The notes under the pieces are model-generated. The model did no database searches and had not been told where the DNA came from. It worked only from the letters and a program-made list of their open reading frames with translations. Below, piece after piece: positions 11,663 to 23,110 of a DNA stretch of 64,000 bases. Where the stretch lies: the NCBI RefSeq assembly GCF_026151205.1, contig NC_087077.1, positions 19,341,975-19,405,974 on the forward strand, written 5' to 3'. This stretch comes from Bolinopsis microptera (lineage: Eukaryota > Ctenophora > Tentaculata > Lobata > Bolinopsidae). The position numbers and the translations under genes are program-made. Within the stretch, counting starts at the first letter, position 1. Every line of letters begins with the position of its first letter.

Positions 11663-13902
11663 CTCATTCTTACTTGTGGTCAGGTTGTTAAGAGATGCGA
11701 GAATCAATTGCTAATTTGGTAATGATTCTCGAGGTAAGAAACGGATCGTGTTTCGTGGTAGTCAGAGGGTTTGAGTAGGTGGAGTTAAAAAGGTGTGAAT
11801 TTGGGAGGTCATGTAGTTTGACAGTAAATCTTTGGCACCTCCGAAATTTTGAATATCACAATTTACCCCCAAAATACTACGTTTCACCGCCAAGAAACTT
11901 CATTTCACCGCGTTTTTAATTATCTGATCTTCAAATCTATTTTTAAACAAGAACGACTGAAAATGTCTAAACGAATAGCGGTAATCGGAATCAAAAGCAA
12001 TTGATAAGTTTGTATCCACAAACCAAACTTATAAATTCAACAGTGATATCAACGTGGCAAATTAAATTTATATTTTACAATATAAATCATAATTTTACTG
12101 AAACATTATGATTATATCTTACTAATACTAGTATAGAGCAACATGTGTGACGCAAATTGTCACGTATTGTACTGCTTATTGTGTACAATTTCAAAAGTGC
12201 ACTTCTAGCAGCTCAAAAGGTATAATAGCGACCAAAACGCTCACGCCGTTGCCAGCCAAATTGCTGCACAAGTGCAGCTTATCAATTATCATAATCACAA
12301 AATATTTATCTCCCTTTTTAATTTAATTGGCTTGGGAGAATTTCACGGTGAATGTTTGGCGTCAAGAACGAAGGATTTAAGTCAGTTAGGTTAATACGGA
12401 TGTGTTGATTGTTCATGAAAAAATTTTGCTCTTTGCTCAATAGTCCGTAGTGTTGCTAAATTAAAAGTATCCAAAAGTACAATGGAGAACAACAGCTGTA
12501 AGAGACAAAACATGTACTCAAATACATATTTTGGAAATCACATGTGTTGTGGTTTGCTCTACAGATGACGTGTTCGAAGCACTTACCTATAACTTATTCT
12601 CCTGGAGCTAAGGATCTTTTCATACTCATAGTGGTTATGACGGAGATTTATTTTCTTATTATATACAGTATTTCCCTTCTATAACGCGATTTTGGCATGA
12701 AAGATTTATTGTAAACCATGTTGTACACTGTACAGGTGGACCGTGCCATAAACTTAATGGTGTGTAAAGGCGATCGCTTATTTTCGCAAATTTTTGGTAT
12801 TCGGTAGAAGGGCCAGAACTTCAGATATCTGATCGCCTCAATCCCAATCGTCAAAGCTAGAGTAGTGGGTCAGTGGGTGTACAATGTGCATTGGCTTGAG
12901 GCTTCATCCAACTGGTTAAATAACGGTTACTGTGGTTACTATGGTTACTAAAATAAATGTCAACAATGGTCTCCGATGATGCCGGCAAAAGCTGTGTCAT
13001 TACTTTTTACTAAATCATTTCATGTTTAAGCACCAATACTTTCGAGCAGTCACCAATAATATCACCACAGAATGGTGATGTTTTAATGTTGACTGGTGTT
13101 GTCACTGACAAAAACGCTAGAACCGATGGAAACAGTATGGCAAATTTGACGTGGCTGACAAGTTTGAAGGAGACTTCTGTTATATCCTGAAAACTGTGAA
13201 ACGTACTCATGGCACAAGTGCAATAACTTTTGGGAAACAAAATATTCTCCAGATAAAAAAACGTTCCGGTAATACTAATTAAATCTTTCGTGTGTACTAC
13301 GCTGAAATCAAATCTGATTTGCGCAGTTTTAATCACTTTTAATGTTGATTTCAGAGTCTGAAGTGTTTTAACAAATTCACATCACAAGTCGGAGTTAATT
13401 TGAAAATATGATAAAATAAACAAATGATTGATAAGTAAAGATAACGATTCCTATGGAAAGTCGATAGCGAACAATAAGAACGATTCAATCCTTACTATAG
13501 CTCTTAGTTAATAGCTATAAACGGAGTAGAAAAAAAAAAATACCATGACTTATAGCCACGGCCCTATAAAAAGAAAAACATTTTCCAAGAAAAGGGCTAC
13601 TAATTGTGAGGAATATGAGTAGGAATAGTCAGTAGAACCGTACAACTGCGCTATAGAGACCTCCGAATTAGACTATCGAGGCTATAAAAGTTTACCAGGT
13701 CTGGATAGTATATAAAGGATACAGAGTACCCGCGGAGACCAGTGTGGATTACCGAGAAGGAAAGTCGGTGAAAAACTAGCAAGTTAGCAGGGGGTTCAAG
13801 TCACCTAACACGACAGTATCACGTAACGATGTACTGTAACGTTTATTAGTATATTTAAACCTATAACCTGTATAATAATACTAAGCAGGAAGAGCAAATC
13901 TT
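11663..13902. other. Intergenic, no gene seen
   Basis: AT-rich sequence with no recognisable gene. A 108-codon minus-strand ORF at 13010-13336 has no visible motif and was not called. Confidence 0.55.
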
Positions 13903-14034
13903 GGCCACGTGCATTTTCTGACAGGTCACGCGCGAGCACGTGGGCAATTCAGCGGATATGATTGGCTGAGGGAGAGAACAGGTGGACGCTGATTGGTCGC
14001 CTGGTAGAAGTGGCAGGGTCACGTGACCGGCCAA
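13903..14034. promoter_or_regulatory. CCAAT/E-box cluster 3 (CpG-containing)
   Basis: Contains CACGTG at three places, one as the palindrome GGTCACGTGACC, plus GATTGGCTGA and GATTGGTCGC (inverted CCAAT boxes) and an AGGTGG E-box-like word. It resembles a compact TATA-less promoter. No first exon could be assigned, and the pogo-like transposon begins 360 bp to the right. Confidence 0.35.
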
Positions 14035-14390
14035 ACAACGCTGCTTATCCTGAAGTTTACCAATGTGCTGTGTCCCGCGTATTAGTGATTGAGTGCTCAC
14101 CAGTTCACTCTATACTTACACCTGCAAGTGCTACAGTACCTACATGGTAAAGGCATTCCAACAGTAAAAATGCTCTCTCTCTCTCTCTCATATAGCTTAT
14201 AGCTGCGCCTCATCGTCATGCTGTAGATATTATACATCCGCCATCTCCGGAATTTGAGAATTGTGTGGGGCTTCACGGAACTGCGGATTCGTCAAGTATC
14301 CTTTTCTCTTCGACACAGTGTGATACTATGCAGTATGCAGTATGTATTAACTCTAAAGCTTACGCAAATACAGGTTTACAAGGTGGGATG

Positions 14391-16082
14391 TACCTTAGTT
14401 CCCAAAAATTTGTGTGCCATTATATTGAGCACAATTTATTTGAGCCCGAAAAATTTGGGCAGAAAATTTGAACTCATTTGGGCGACCGAAAATTTGGGCA
14501 CAAATTCTTCGAAAAATGAACGATTTTCCACTAAAATTTCTGTTAGATATTTGCCTTAGTTCATTATTATTCCTTATTATTCCAGTCATTTTGCTTTCAA
14601 TTTTAAGCATGTAGGTGGTAGTCTGACTCTGAGTTGTTTCACATTATGAAATTTACGATCTGCCCAGTAACTACTAAAAAATACAGTGATGATGGCACAG
14701 TACAAAATGATAGATATACAATGAAAGTGCAAGTGTGATCCGGGGAATCATCGTCGGGGCTTTGGAAGCTCGTTTTCCAGATTTGTTGGATAGGGACAGT
14801 ATAGAGTACCGTCATGTGAGACAGATTCTTTACCACTATCAGAAAACCCGCCCTAAACTCGTCAGACGTAGAGCAACAACTGCGAAGCTTCCTGTACCCG
14901 AGGGTATGCTCAAAGAGATCAAACTTAGCTTTCAACGGGAGATTCATCCGCTGGTCAAGGATCACAGCATACCAGATTCATTGGTAATTAATCACGACCA
15001 GACTCCTCTAACTTACGTTTCTGTCAGTAGCAACACCTTGGCACCGAAAGGCGCTAAAGTTATCGGTGTCAGTGGGACTAAGGATAAGAGACAGATAACG
15101 GGTAACTTTGCTGTTACGTTGTCGGGAGAATTCTTGCCTGTTCAGATAATCTATCAGGGTAAAACAAAGCGTTGTGAGCCCAAATTCAAATTCCCATCCA
15201 GCTTCCATGTTACCCATACCCACAACCATTGGTCTAATACCCTGACCAGTGTCCAGTTCTTTGAGAAAATCCTTCTTACCCACATAGAATCAGTTCGAGC
15301 CTCCATCAACAAACCTGAGCAGAAAGCGCTACTGATATCAGATGTGTTTCGGGCCCAACACACACAGACACTAAATGACTAAAAGATCTGATGACAGCCA
15401 ACAACTGCATCCTACAGAAAGTTCCAGCTAATATGACCCATCATCTACAGCCCCTGGACATATCTATCAATGGACTGGCTAAGAAATTCATGCGCAATAA
15501 GTACGAAGATTGGTACGCGAAAAACAAAGTGTGTCAGCTCAATGGAGGAGTTTCATCAGACAATGTGAAAATTGATACCCGCTTGACCGTGATCCGTGAA
15601 GTACACGCTCGTTGGATCAACGAACTTTTTGTATATTTAAAAGGGAGGCCAGATGACATAAGGAAAGGCTTTGAGAAGTCGGGTATAACTGATGCTTGTA
15701 GATCAGACTTTACGGTGGATGATAATCCGTTTGCAGATCTTGTTTAAATCTCTATCTATCCGTACCTCTAGCCATTTGTTTTATTAGTAGAGCTGTTAGC
15801 TATTCCAGTTATTTCTATTCATTTAAAATATAAGCCTTTTTACTTGGTCAAGCCATGAATGAACAGATTAGAAAACTAAAATTTCAAATATTATTTCACT
15901 TGGATATGAAGAAAAAGCCATCTTTCTATAGATTTCAGGGCCACAGGCCAAATGTCAAAAGTTTGGTTAGCAAAAAATTTAGCAGACGGAAAAGATTTAT
16001 GCAATTAATTTGGTCTGCAAAAAATTTGGGCGAGAGGCCCGCTCAAATTTTTTGTCGCCCAAATTTTTGGGAATTAAGGTAT
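14391..16082 (+). mobile_element. pogo-like Tc1/mariner transposon with TIRs and TA TSD
   Basis: The left end CCTTAGTTCCCAAAAATTTG starts at 14393. The right end, read in reverse complement, is CCTTAATTCCCAAAAATTTG, ending at 16080. Both sit against a TA dinucleotide (14391-14392 and 16081-16082), the target duplication of the Tc1/mariner/pogo superfamily. Several AAATTTGGGC words repeat in both subterminal regions. The interior carries one frameshifted DDE transposase. Confidence 0.85.
14735..15747 (+). pseudogene. pogo-like DDE transposase, frameshifted
   Basis: Two reading frames together make one DDE_1-type transposase. The first (14735-15382, no good ATG) contains the first catalytic Asp in NHDQTPL and the second in LISDVFRAQHT. 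It stops at a TAA at 15380. The second frame (from about 15391, to the TAA at 15745-15747) carries the third Asp in LQPLDISIN, the usual order of this family, in which this enzyme cuts and rejoins DNA ends at TA. A shift of frame plus stop codons between 15360 and 15391 separates the parts. The N-terminal DNA-binding helix-turn-helix region was not found, so the copy is truncated as well as frameshifted. It is very likely inactive. Confidence 0.85.
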
Positions 16083-16313
16083 ATAGTGTCGGATCGATGG
16101 AAAACTATCGCAGTACCCCTGATTCTCTTCATTGATCTGTGAAACTTCAAGGTCTAGATCAGGAAATTGATGGTGCCAATTTCCAGACTGTAGCTGATTT
16201 GGTTGTTACTTGTTTCGAAATTGTTGAATTGGCATCGTATCTCTTTAAAGGGTAAAGAGCGATGTGTTTTTAACAGTTCTAGTTACTGGAAGGATGTACA
16301 AAGATCACTAGAA

Positions 16314-16381
16314 TTAGGGTTACTAGGGTTACTAGGGTTACTAGGGTTACTAGGGTTACTAGGGTTACTAGGGTTACTAGG
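16314..16381. repeat. 9-bp minisatellite (GGGTTACTA)n
   Basis: About seven perfect copies of GGGTTACTA, starting from TTAGGGTTACTAGGG. It superficially resembles telomeric repeats but has a 9-bp period. Confidence 0.95.
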
Positions 16382-18479
16382 TACACTATTACTGTTTTTT
16401 ATCATTATACCTATCAAATCAGGACTACTAAGACTATTGGGTGGCAAACAAACCTAATCAATACGTGAATAGCACAAAGCACATGAACGAGGGAGTGGGA
16501 AGGGTTTTAAGTCATTTTAAAGCAGAATCGTCGGTTACAAAGAAAGTTCATCAAAAGTCAAAACTCAATTTGTAATTAATTTTAGGTTCTAAACAAGGGA
16601 TAGTTAAAAACAACGCCCAAGTCTAATCTTGTTGTTGTTGGACCAGAAGGTGCCGGTGGTTCAAAAGACTATTTACAAAACTGGTTTATTAGAATACAAT
16701 ATAATATCTTAACTAAAACTAAAACTAAAGTAATGCAATAGTAGATAAATATCATAAATGTCACGTATTCATTCATGCATAAAATATATCAATAAAATTT
16801 ACGACTAACATAAATCCCGCACACATACACTTGTTTTAATAAGACTCATTATCATATTATAACATAAAGTAAAACACGCGGCACCCAATTTAATTTTTGA
16901 TAATTAGCAGCCAGCCCTTTTATTTTAAAAGTTAGTTTTGAAGTCGTTAAAATTTTTTCGTGTGGTACTGTGTATGATGTTTAAAATGGGAGATGCGACT
17001 GATCGATCATGATAATATTATATTTATATTATGCCTAATCATTTGCCTAAATAGATTAATCTATACGTGCTTCGTTTTAGTTTGTTTGTAAATATTAATT
17101 GAGAATAAGCTCAAGTATCAGTAACTGCTAACAAGGGTCTTTTGTAGAAAACACATAACTAAATGTCAAAACTTCACTGTAATTTTCTGTCAAATCTTGA
17201 TAAAAATGCATAAGTTATGACGTGGAATTATTTTTATTTTGGACGTTTCAGACGTTTAATCCGTTAAATTTTTAGATTAGAAGGTTGGTTGGAACAATAT
17301 TTGGAAATACCATATTTGGTCAGTTCAAGCTATGGAATCCCATTCAGCTTTGTTAAAATCGCACGATAAAGACGTGTATGCCGTATACTCCCAATTATAA
17401 ATAAATATGTAAGATTTCTGCTTTTTTGAAGCCTCTCAAATAACCTGTCTCACATACCCCATTACTACCAGGGACCTTGCAATTTGCATAGACGAATTGT
17501 GTCGTATTATAGCGATGGAAATGGAATACAGCTCAATATGTACTCACATTACCACCAAATGCGATGTGAGTACTGAAAAATCACATTACTTTCGCTAAAT
17601 ATCAAAACACAGGCTAATCAACCAAGTATTATAGGGGGAAAGAAGAGGCATGGTTAACAGTATATTAAAGTCACTATTGTGACGGTACATTAGAACTAGA
17701 CAGAAACAAAGTGTGAAGGGCCTGAACGGAACCCCTCGGCGCGGTTTCAGTTCCTTGTTTAACACTGCCGTACAGCAAGGACATCCACCGGGTTCTCCAA
17801 GGATGGGCACATAGCTGATAGCTCACTCCACACTATGCTCTGTCAAATGTTGCTTCATGCTTATATACCAAGGATCTATATAAGAGAAACACGGTATAAA
17901 GAGATTTTACTGTACTCGGTGATTACATATAACACAACTGATACTGCGAGAAACAAAGAATTTGTACTGGAGACTAGACGGGTCAAATAAACGAGGAAAA
18001 TTTAAAAAAGTGTTGCATCCTTATAGTTTATATCATTATCATGTAGATTGTAATTGTACTTTATTTGACGTGCTAATACCATAGTTGGCTCACTCTCAAA
18101 TATTTACTCCTTTCTGATCACATACATCAGTATCAAACATCTGACGATTAACAAAAGATACATTAGAATTAGATATCGTTACGAGATAACAAACGCAGAT
18201 TCGAAATGTTTTGTACTGGAAAGTGACAAATCTATTGAATCTTCGAATTCAAACGTCCGTTTTATTTTGGCTGCTGCAGTTACCCATCGTCCGCGAAATT
18301 GGTGTTATTTTAAAAATCAAAGTACATTTTTACTTAATTCCAATAACTCAATTTATTTACTACAAAATGATTCATCTAAGTGAATAGAAAATAGAACGGA
18401 AAAAAGATATGGGTGGTGCAAACAATGTGCAGTTACATACCATATAGGGCCATCACAAATTGACAAAAGAAAAAATACC
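16382..18479. other. Intergenic, AT-rich, no gene seen
   Basis: No ORF of note. It contains the dispersed core listed at 17733-17815. Confidence 0.55.
17733..17815 (+). repeat. Dispersed ~80-bp core shared with the 46-47.6 kb tandem insertion
   Basis: The words TTCCTTGTTTAAC, GCCGTACAGCAAGGA, ATCCAC and GGGCACATA occur here in the same order and spacing as in each 311-bp unit at 46.4-47.6 kb (TTCCTTGTTTAACTAGCCGT, ACAGCAAGGATATCCACTGT, AGGCACATAACC). CCTTG/CAAGG can pair as a small stem. The preceding GGTTTCAGTTCC is only loosely like a tRNA B-box. Function unknown. Confidence 0.65.
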
Positions 18480-18560
18480 GATCTCTGCAATAACTCTTAT
18501 TTAACAAGAAAAACAGCTGGATCCTTTACTTATTTGTTTGATTATGCCGAATAAAACCTT
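18480..18560 (+). mobile_element. 3' end fragment of an L2/CR1-like LINE
   Basis: The motif TTTGATTATGCCGAATAAAA followed by CCTTGAAATGAAATG is the typical 3' terminus of CR1/L2-group LINEs or a SINE borrowing that tail, ending in a short tandem repeat. Only the end is recognisable. It points right, opposite to the LINE on its right. Confidence 0.5.
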
Positions 18561-18887
18561 GAAATGAAATGAAATGAAATGAAATGAAATGAAATGAAAT
18601 GAAATGAAATGAAATGAAATGAAATGAAATGAAATGAAATGAAATGAAATGAAATGAAATGAAATGAAATGAAATGAAATGAAATGAAATGAAATGAAAT
18701 GAAATGAAATGAAATGAAATGAAATGAAATGAAATGAAATGAAATGAAATGAAATGAAATGAAATGAAATGAAATGAAATGAAATGAAATGAAATGAAAT
18801 GAAATGAAATGAAATGAAATGAAATGAAATGAAATGAAATGAAATGAAATGAAATGAAATGAAATGAAATGAAATGAAATGAAATGA
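18561..18887. repeat. (GAAAT)n pentanucleotide array
   Basis: About 65 perfect copies of GAAAT, an expanded version of the tail repeat of the LINE/SINE 3' end directly to its left. Confidence 0.97.
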
Positions 18888-19219
18888 GGTATTTATATCC
18901 CGCTCATATGATTAACCAACAACACAAGGAAGGTGGTTAACCATGTCAGAGCGGCTGACTGTGAGTGATGTGAGCAAATGTGTAAAAATGAACAAGAGTA
19001 TAACGTAATATTAATATAAGACCAAGAAAAAAATTAAAACATCTTTTATTTTAAACCACACTAAACTAAAAAGAAGCAGAGACCATACAATACATGTAGG
19101 TATAATAAAGGTTAGTACAGTGACAAAGAAAGTTAGAGAACTTAGACCTAAAATGGAGTGCGGTAAGAGATAAAAGCCAAGGTGTCTTGCAAAATGAAGA
19201 CAAATGGAAAGAAAAAACA

Positions 19220-22200
19220 TCAAAACTGATTATATAAATGGTTCTTTAACATTCGCTTGAAGCAGTTGGTATCAGTAATACATCTCAACATCAGTGGAAG
19301 AGAGTTCCATGCAATCGGTGCATGGCTTGAGAAACGTCCGTCATCAACTTTGGACTTTTTATTCTTTGGAACCTTGAGCATGAGATGGTCACCAGGTCTC
19401 TTCGACCTGGTCATGGTCATGGTGTTTGAGAGTTATTTATCCGCTACATCCAAATCCAGTAGTGCTTTGAGGTAATCAGGTGCAGTACCGTGAACTGATT
19501 TGTGGGTTAATAGACAAACTTTAAAGAATATTCGTTGGTCTATAGGGAGTATGTGGGCCTTCTTATAGAAGGGAACCAAGTCCGTGGTTCTGTCTTCTAT
19601 GTTATAGATGAAACGAACTGCCCCATTAAGGGTGGATCTAAGTTTGTTTAGTCTGGTCTTGGGTAGATTCATGTATAGAGAATTACAGTAATCTAACTTA
19701 GATATAACCAGTTGTTTCACCAACATCAATTTAATGCCTTCATCCAGGTAACGACCAATAGTTCTTAGGTTCATCATTGTCCAGCTACATTTCCTTTTGA
19801 CATTATTGATCTGTCTTTCCATATTTAAAGTTTCATCAAATTTGACACCCAGACTCTTCCAGCTGTCTCCTTTGCACTCCGTAGGTAGAATTTCAGTGCT
19901 TCCAAATTGTAGTCTGACACTGAGTTCACACTTTTTTAGAACATGGCTCTTTCCTAACACCAATAGTTCTGTCTTACTTTCATTCAGTTTCATGTAATTC
20001 TTCACCATCCATGCTTTTATCTCTGCGAGACATTTGTTTGTTCTGTCTTGGACATCAGTGAACTGTACCACACGGTTTGGTTGAAATGAGATGTACAGTT
20101 GAGAATCATCTGCATAGAGCTGTATATCAAGACCATATTTGGCCGCAATTTTCTGGAGAGCTTTGATATAGAGGATGAAAAGAATAGGCCCCAAGAGTGA
20201 TCCCTGGGGAACTCCAAACAAAAGCTCCAAGAAAGAAGAAAGAGTATCATCAATCTTGACACAGAAATGTCTTTTCTCAAGGTAGGACTTTATCCATTGC
20301 AGCGCACTTCCAGTAATTCCATAGTCTTTCATAAGCTTTTCCAATAAGACTGTGTGGTCAATGGTATCAAATGCTGCACTTAAGTCAAGAAGTACAACTA
20401 TGACAACATTCCCAGCTTCAATTTCTTTGTTAAGATCATCACACATTCTTACAAGTAATGTTTCACAGCTGTGATTAGGGCGGTATCCAGATTGGACTTC
20501 TGAGTAAAGGCTATGATTCGTAAGATGGACATTGAGCTGGTTTAGTACAATTCTCTCTAGGATCTTAGAGAAGGCAGAGAGGTTAGAGACTGGTCGATAG
20601 TTACTGAGAATATCAACATCAGCATTTTCCTTTTTCAAAGTCGGCTTAATGACAGCTTTCTTCATATCCGAGGGAAAGACTCCAGTCTTCAAGGATGAGT
20701 TCAAGACGTGGAGTAAAAAAGGCGTTAGTTCATCAACACAGTTTTTAAAGAGAAATGCTGGGATCGGATCCAAGCAGCAGAACTTGTTGGACATCTTTGA
20801 TACCAGGTCTTTGAGTTCATCAGCTGTTATCTCAGAGAAATTATCAAAGATGCAGTCTTTATCAAGAACATGATCTTTGTCTTTGTCTTTGTCTTTGTCT
20901 TTGTCTTTGTCTTTGTCTTTGTCTTTGTCTTTGTCTTTGTCTTTGTCTTTGTCTTTGTCTTTGTCTTTGTCTTTGTCTTTGTCTTTGTCTTTGTCTTTGT
21001 CTTTGTCTTTGTCTTTGTCTTTGTCTTTGTCTTTGTCTTTGTCTTTGTCTTTGTCTTTGTCTTTGTCTTTGTCTTTGTCTTTGTCTTTGTCTTTGTCTTT
21101 GTCTTTGTCTTTGTCTTTGTCTTTGTCTTTGTCTTTGTCTTTGTCTTTGTCTTTGTCTTTGTCTTTGTCTTTGTCTTTGTCTTTGTCTTTGTCTTTGTCT
21201 TTGTCTTTGTCTTTGTCTTTGTCTTTGTCTTTGTCTTTGTCTTTGTCTTTGTCTTTGTCTTTGTCTTTGTCTTTGTCTTTGTCTTTGTCTTTGTCTTTGT
21301 CTTTGTCTTTGTCTTTGTCTTTGTCTTTGTCTTTGTCTTTGTCTTTGTCTTTGTCTTTGTCTTTGTCTTTGTCTTTGTCTTTGTCTTTGTCTTTGTCTTT
21401 GTCTTTGTCTTTGTCTTTGTCTTTGTCTTTGTCTTTGTCTTTGTCTTTGTCTTTGTCTTTGTCTTTGTCTTTGTCTTTGTCTTTGTCTTTGTCTTTGTCT
21501 TTGTCTTTGTCTTTGTCTTTGTCTTTGTCTTTGTCTTTGTCTTTGTCTTTGTCTTTGTCTTTGTCTTTGTCTTTGTCTTTGTCTTTGTCTTTGTCTTTGT
21601 CTTTGTCTTTGTCTTTGTCTTTGTCTTTGTCTTTGTCTTTGTCTTTGTCTTTGTCTTTGTCTTTGTCTTTGTCTTTGTCTTTGTCTTTGTCTTTGTCTTT
21701 GTCTTTGTCTTTGTCTTTGTCTTTGTCTTTGTCTTTGTCTTTGTCTTTGTCTTTGTCTTTGTCTTGTCTTTGTCTTTGTCTTTGTCTTTGTCTTTGTCTT
21801 TGTCTTTGTCTTTGTCTTTGTCTTTGTCTTTGTCAGAATCTTTTCTTCCTTCTCAATGGCTTGTCTGATGGTCGCAACCTTTTCAGCGAAGAAATCTTTG
21901 AAATCTTCTGACAGTTTTACAGGATCCTTGTAATTTGGAAGGTTTTGGGTGTCATTTCCTAAAAGCCTGTTGACTTTTCTGTACAACGCTTTAGTATCCC
22001 CCGAAGAGGACCTAAGAGAGGTTTTGTGGTGAGCACATCTTTTGACAAACTCTAGTCGGGAAAACTCATTTCTTAGCTTAACATAATCAGATCTCAGGTA
22101 CTCAGATCTTGTACTGTCTATATAATCTACTTTATCTTTTCTCCGCGCACGTTCAGCAGTTCTTCTCTTTCTTCTGAGAATACGAAGTTCCAGGTCTAAC

Positions 22201-23110
22201 CAGGGCATTGGCTTCTTAGTAATCCTCTTTTTTATGTAGGGACAGTGTTTATCCATTAATTGAGTAAGCACAGTGTTGTAAAGGACGACAGCATCATTTG
22301 GGGACATGTCTTTAGGGAAGTTTGTCAGTTTTGAAATTAAAATATCTTCTTTAAACTGTTCTGTATCAATTAAATTAAAGTTTCTGTAGTTCATGAATTT
22401 AACGTCTTCTTTAGTCTTTGTCTTGATGTCTGCATCGAAGAGGACAAGGAAGTGGTCAGATTTGGTTCTTGAGGGACGGATTTCAAATGAAGTCAGTTTT
22501 TCCTTGAAGGATCTATTAGTCACTACAAGATCTAGGGTTCCACCTTGGTCATGGGTTGGCTCAAGAGGAACGTGTTGATGAAGGTCATACTCCTCCAGGA
22601 GTTGGTAGAGTTTCTTTGGGTAGTGTTCTTCAGGTTTTTCCATGTGAAAGTTGAAATCTCCAGCGATGATAGGAAAACCAGGTTTGACTGTGAGGTCTTT
22701 AAGGTAGTCTTCGAATTCTTCTAGAAAGGCACACTCCGTGTACCGAGCGTTCTTGGTATAAGGAGGCTGATACAAGTTCACAAGTCTCACAATATCTTGT
22801 TGAGATTGTAGCAGTGATTCCATCACTTGGAAGGATTTGTACTTCGTGACTTTGCTATTACATTTTAATTGGAGCACATCACGAAATAGCATAGCTATAC
22901 CTCCTCCTCCTCTATGTTTTCGTGGATCCGAAAGTATATTCCAACCGAGTTCTTTGATCTCCATTATCTTAGCTGTGTTTCCATCACGAAAGAAAGTTTC
23001 TTGTACAAAACAGATGTCACAGTCAACTTCTTGAAGATGCTCTAAGACTCCGACTGTTTTGTTCACTAAGGATCTTACATTGAACGTTCCAATCCTTAAA
23101 CTCTTCCTAG
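19220..23110 (-). pseudogene. LINE ORF2: APE endonuclease + RT, split by a repeat array
   Basis: The polyprotein nicks target DNA and reverse-transcribes LINE RNA. The endonuclease begins near 23105 with RIGTFNVRSL and shows CFVQETFF, AGDFNFH, GTLDLVVTN and KSDHFLV, so its catalytic set looks complete. The RT (20794-19433 and just upstream) shows NYRPVSNLSAFSKILERIV, SGYRPNHSCET, LLDLSAAFDTIDH, GVPQGSLLGPILF and YADDSQLY. Between them lies the 960-bp hexanucleotide array at 20873-21833. The endonuclease enters it reading Thr-Lys, a 1-base loss near 21764 changes this to Arg-Gln, and the RT leaves it in the Asp-Lys frame, so the polyprotein is broken. A single in-frame stop at 19433-19435 separates the RT from the C-terminal tail (WNSLPLMLR). 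Probably dead. Confidence 0.88.
20873..21833. repeat. (CTTTGT)n hexanucleotide array inside LINE ORF2
   Basis: About 160 nearly perfect copies of CTTTGT, with one CTTGT unit near 21764. On the minus strand it is (GACAAA)n. The lysine-rich linker codons next to it suggest that a few ancestral GACAAA codon pairs in the EN-RT linker were the seed. All six frames are open, which gives long artefactual ORFs. Confidence 0.97.

Noticed and set aside
13780..13800. tRNA B-box-like GGTTCAAGTCACC
   Set aside because: No A-box at the right distance and the surrounding sequence does not fold into a cloverleaf by eye.
16314..16381. Interstitial telomere repeat
   Set aside because: The period is 9 bp (GGGTTACTA), not 6 bp; only the first unit contains TTAGGG. 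The three CCTAAA units at 41760 are too few to call.
20862..21911. Plus-strand ORFs of FV or SL repeats and minus-strand RQ repeats
   Set aside because: These are translations of the (CTTTGT)n array; only the endonuclease part upstream on the minus strand is real.
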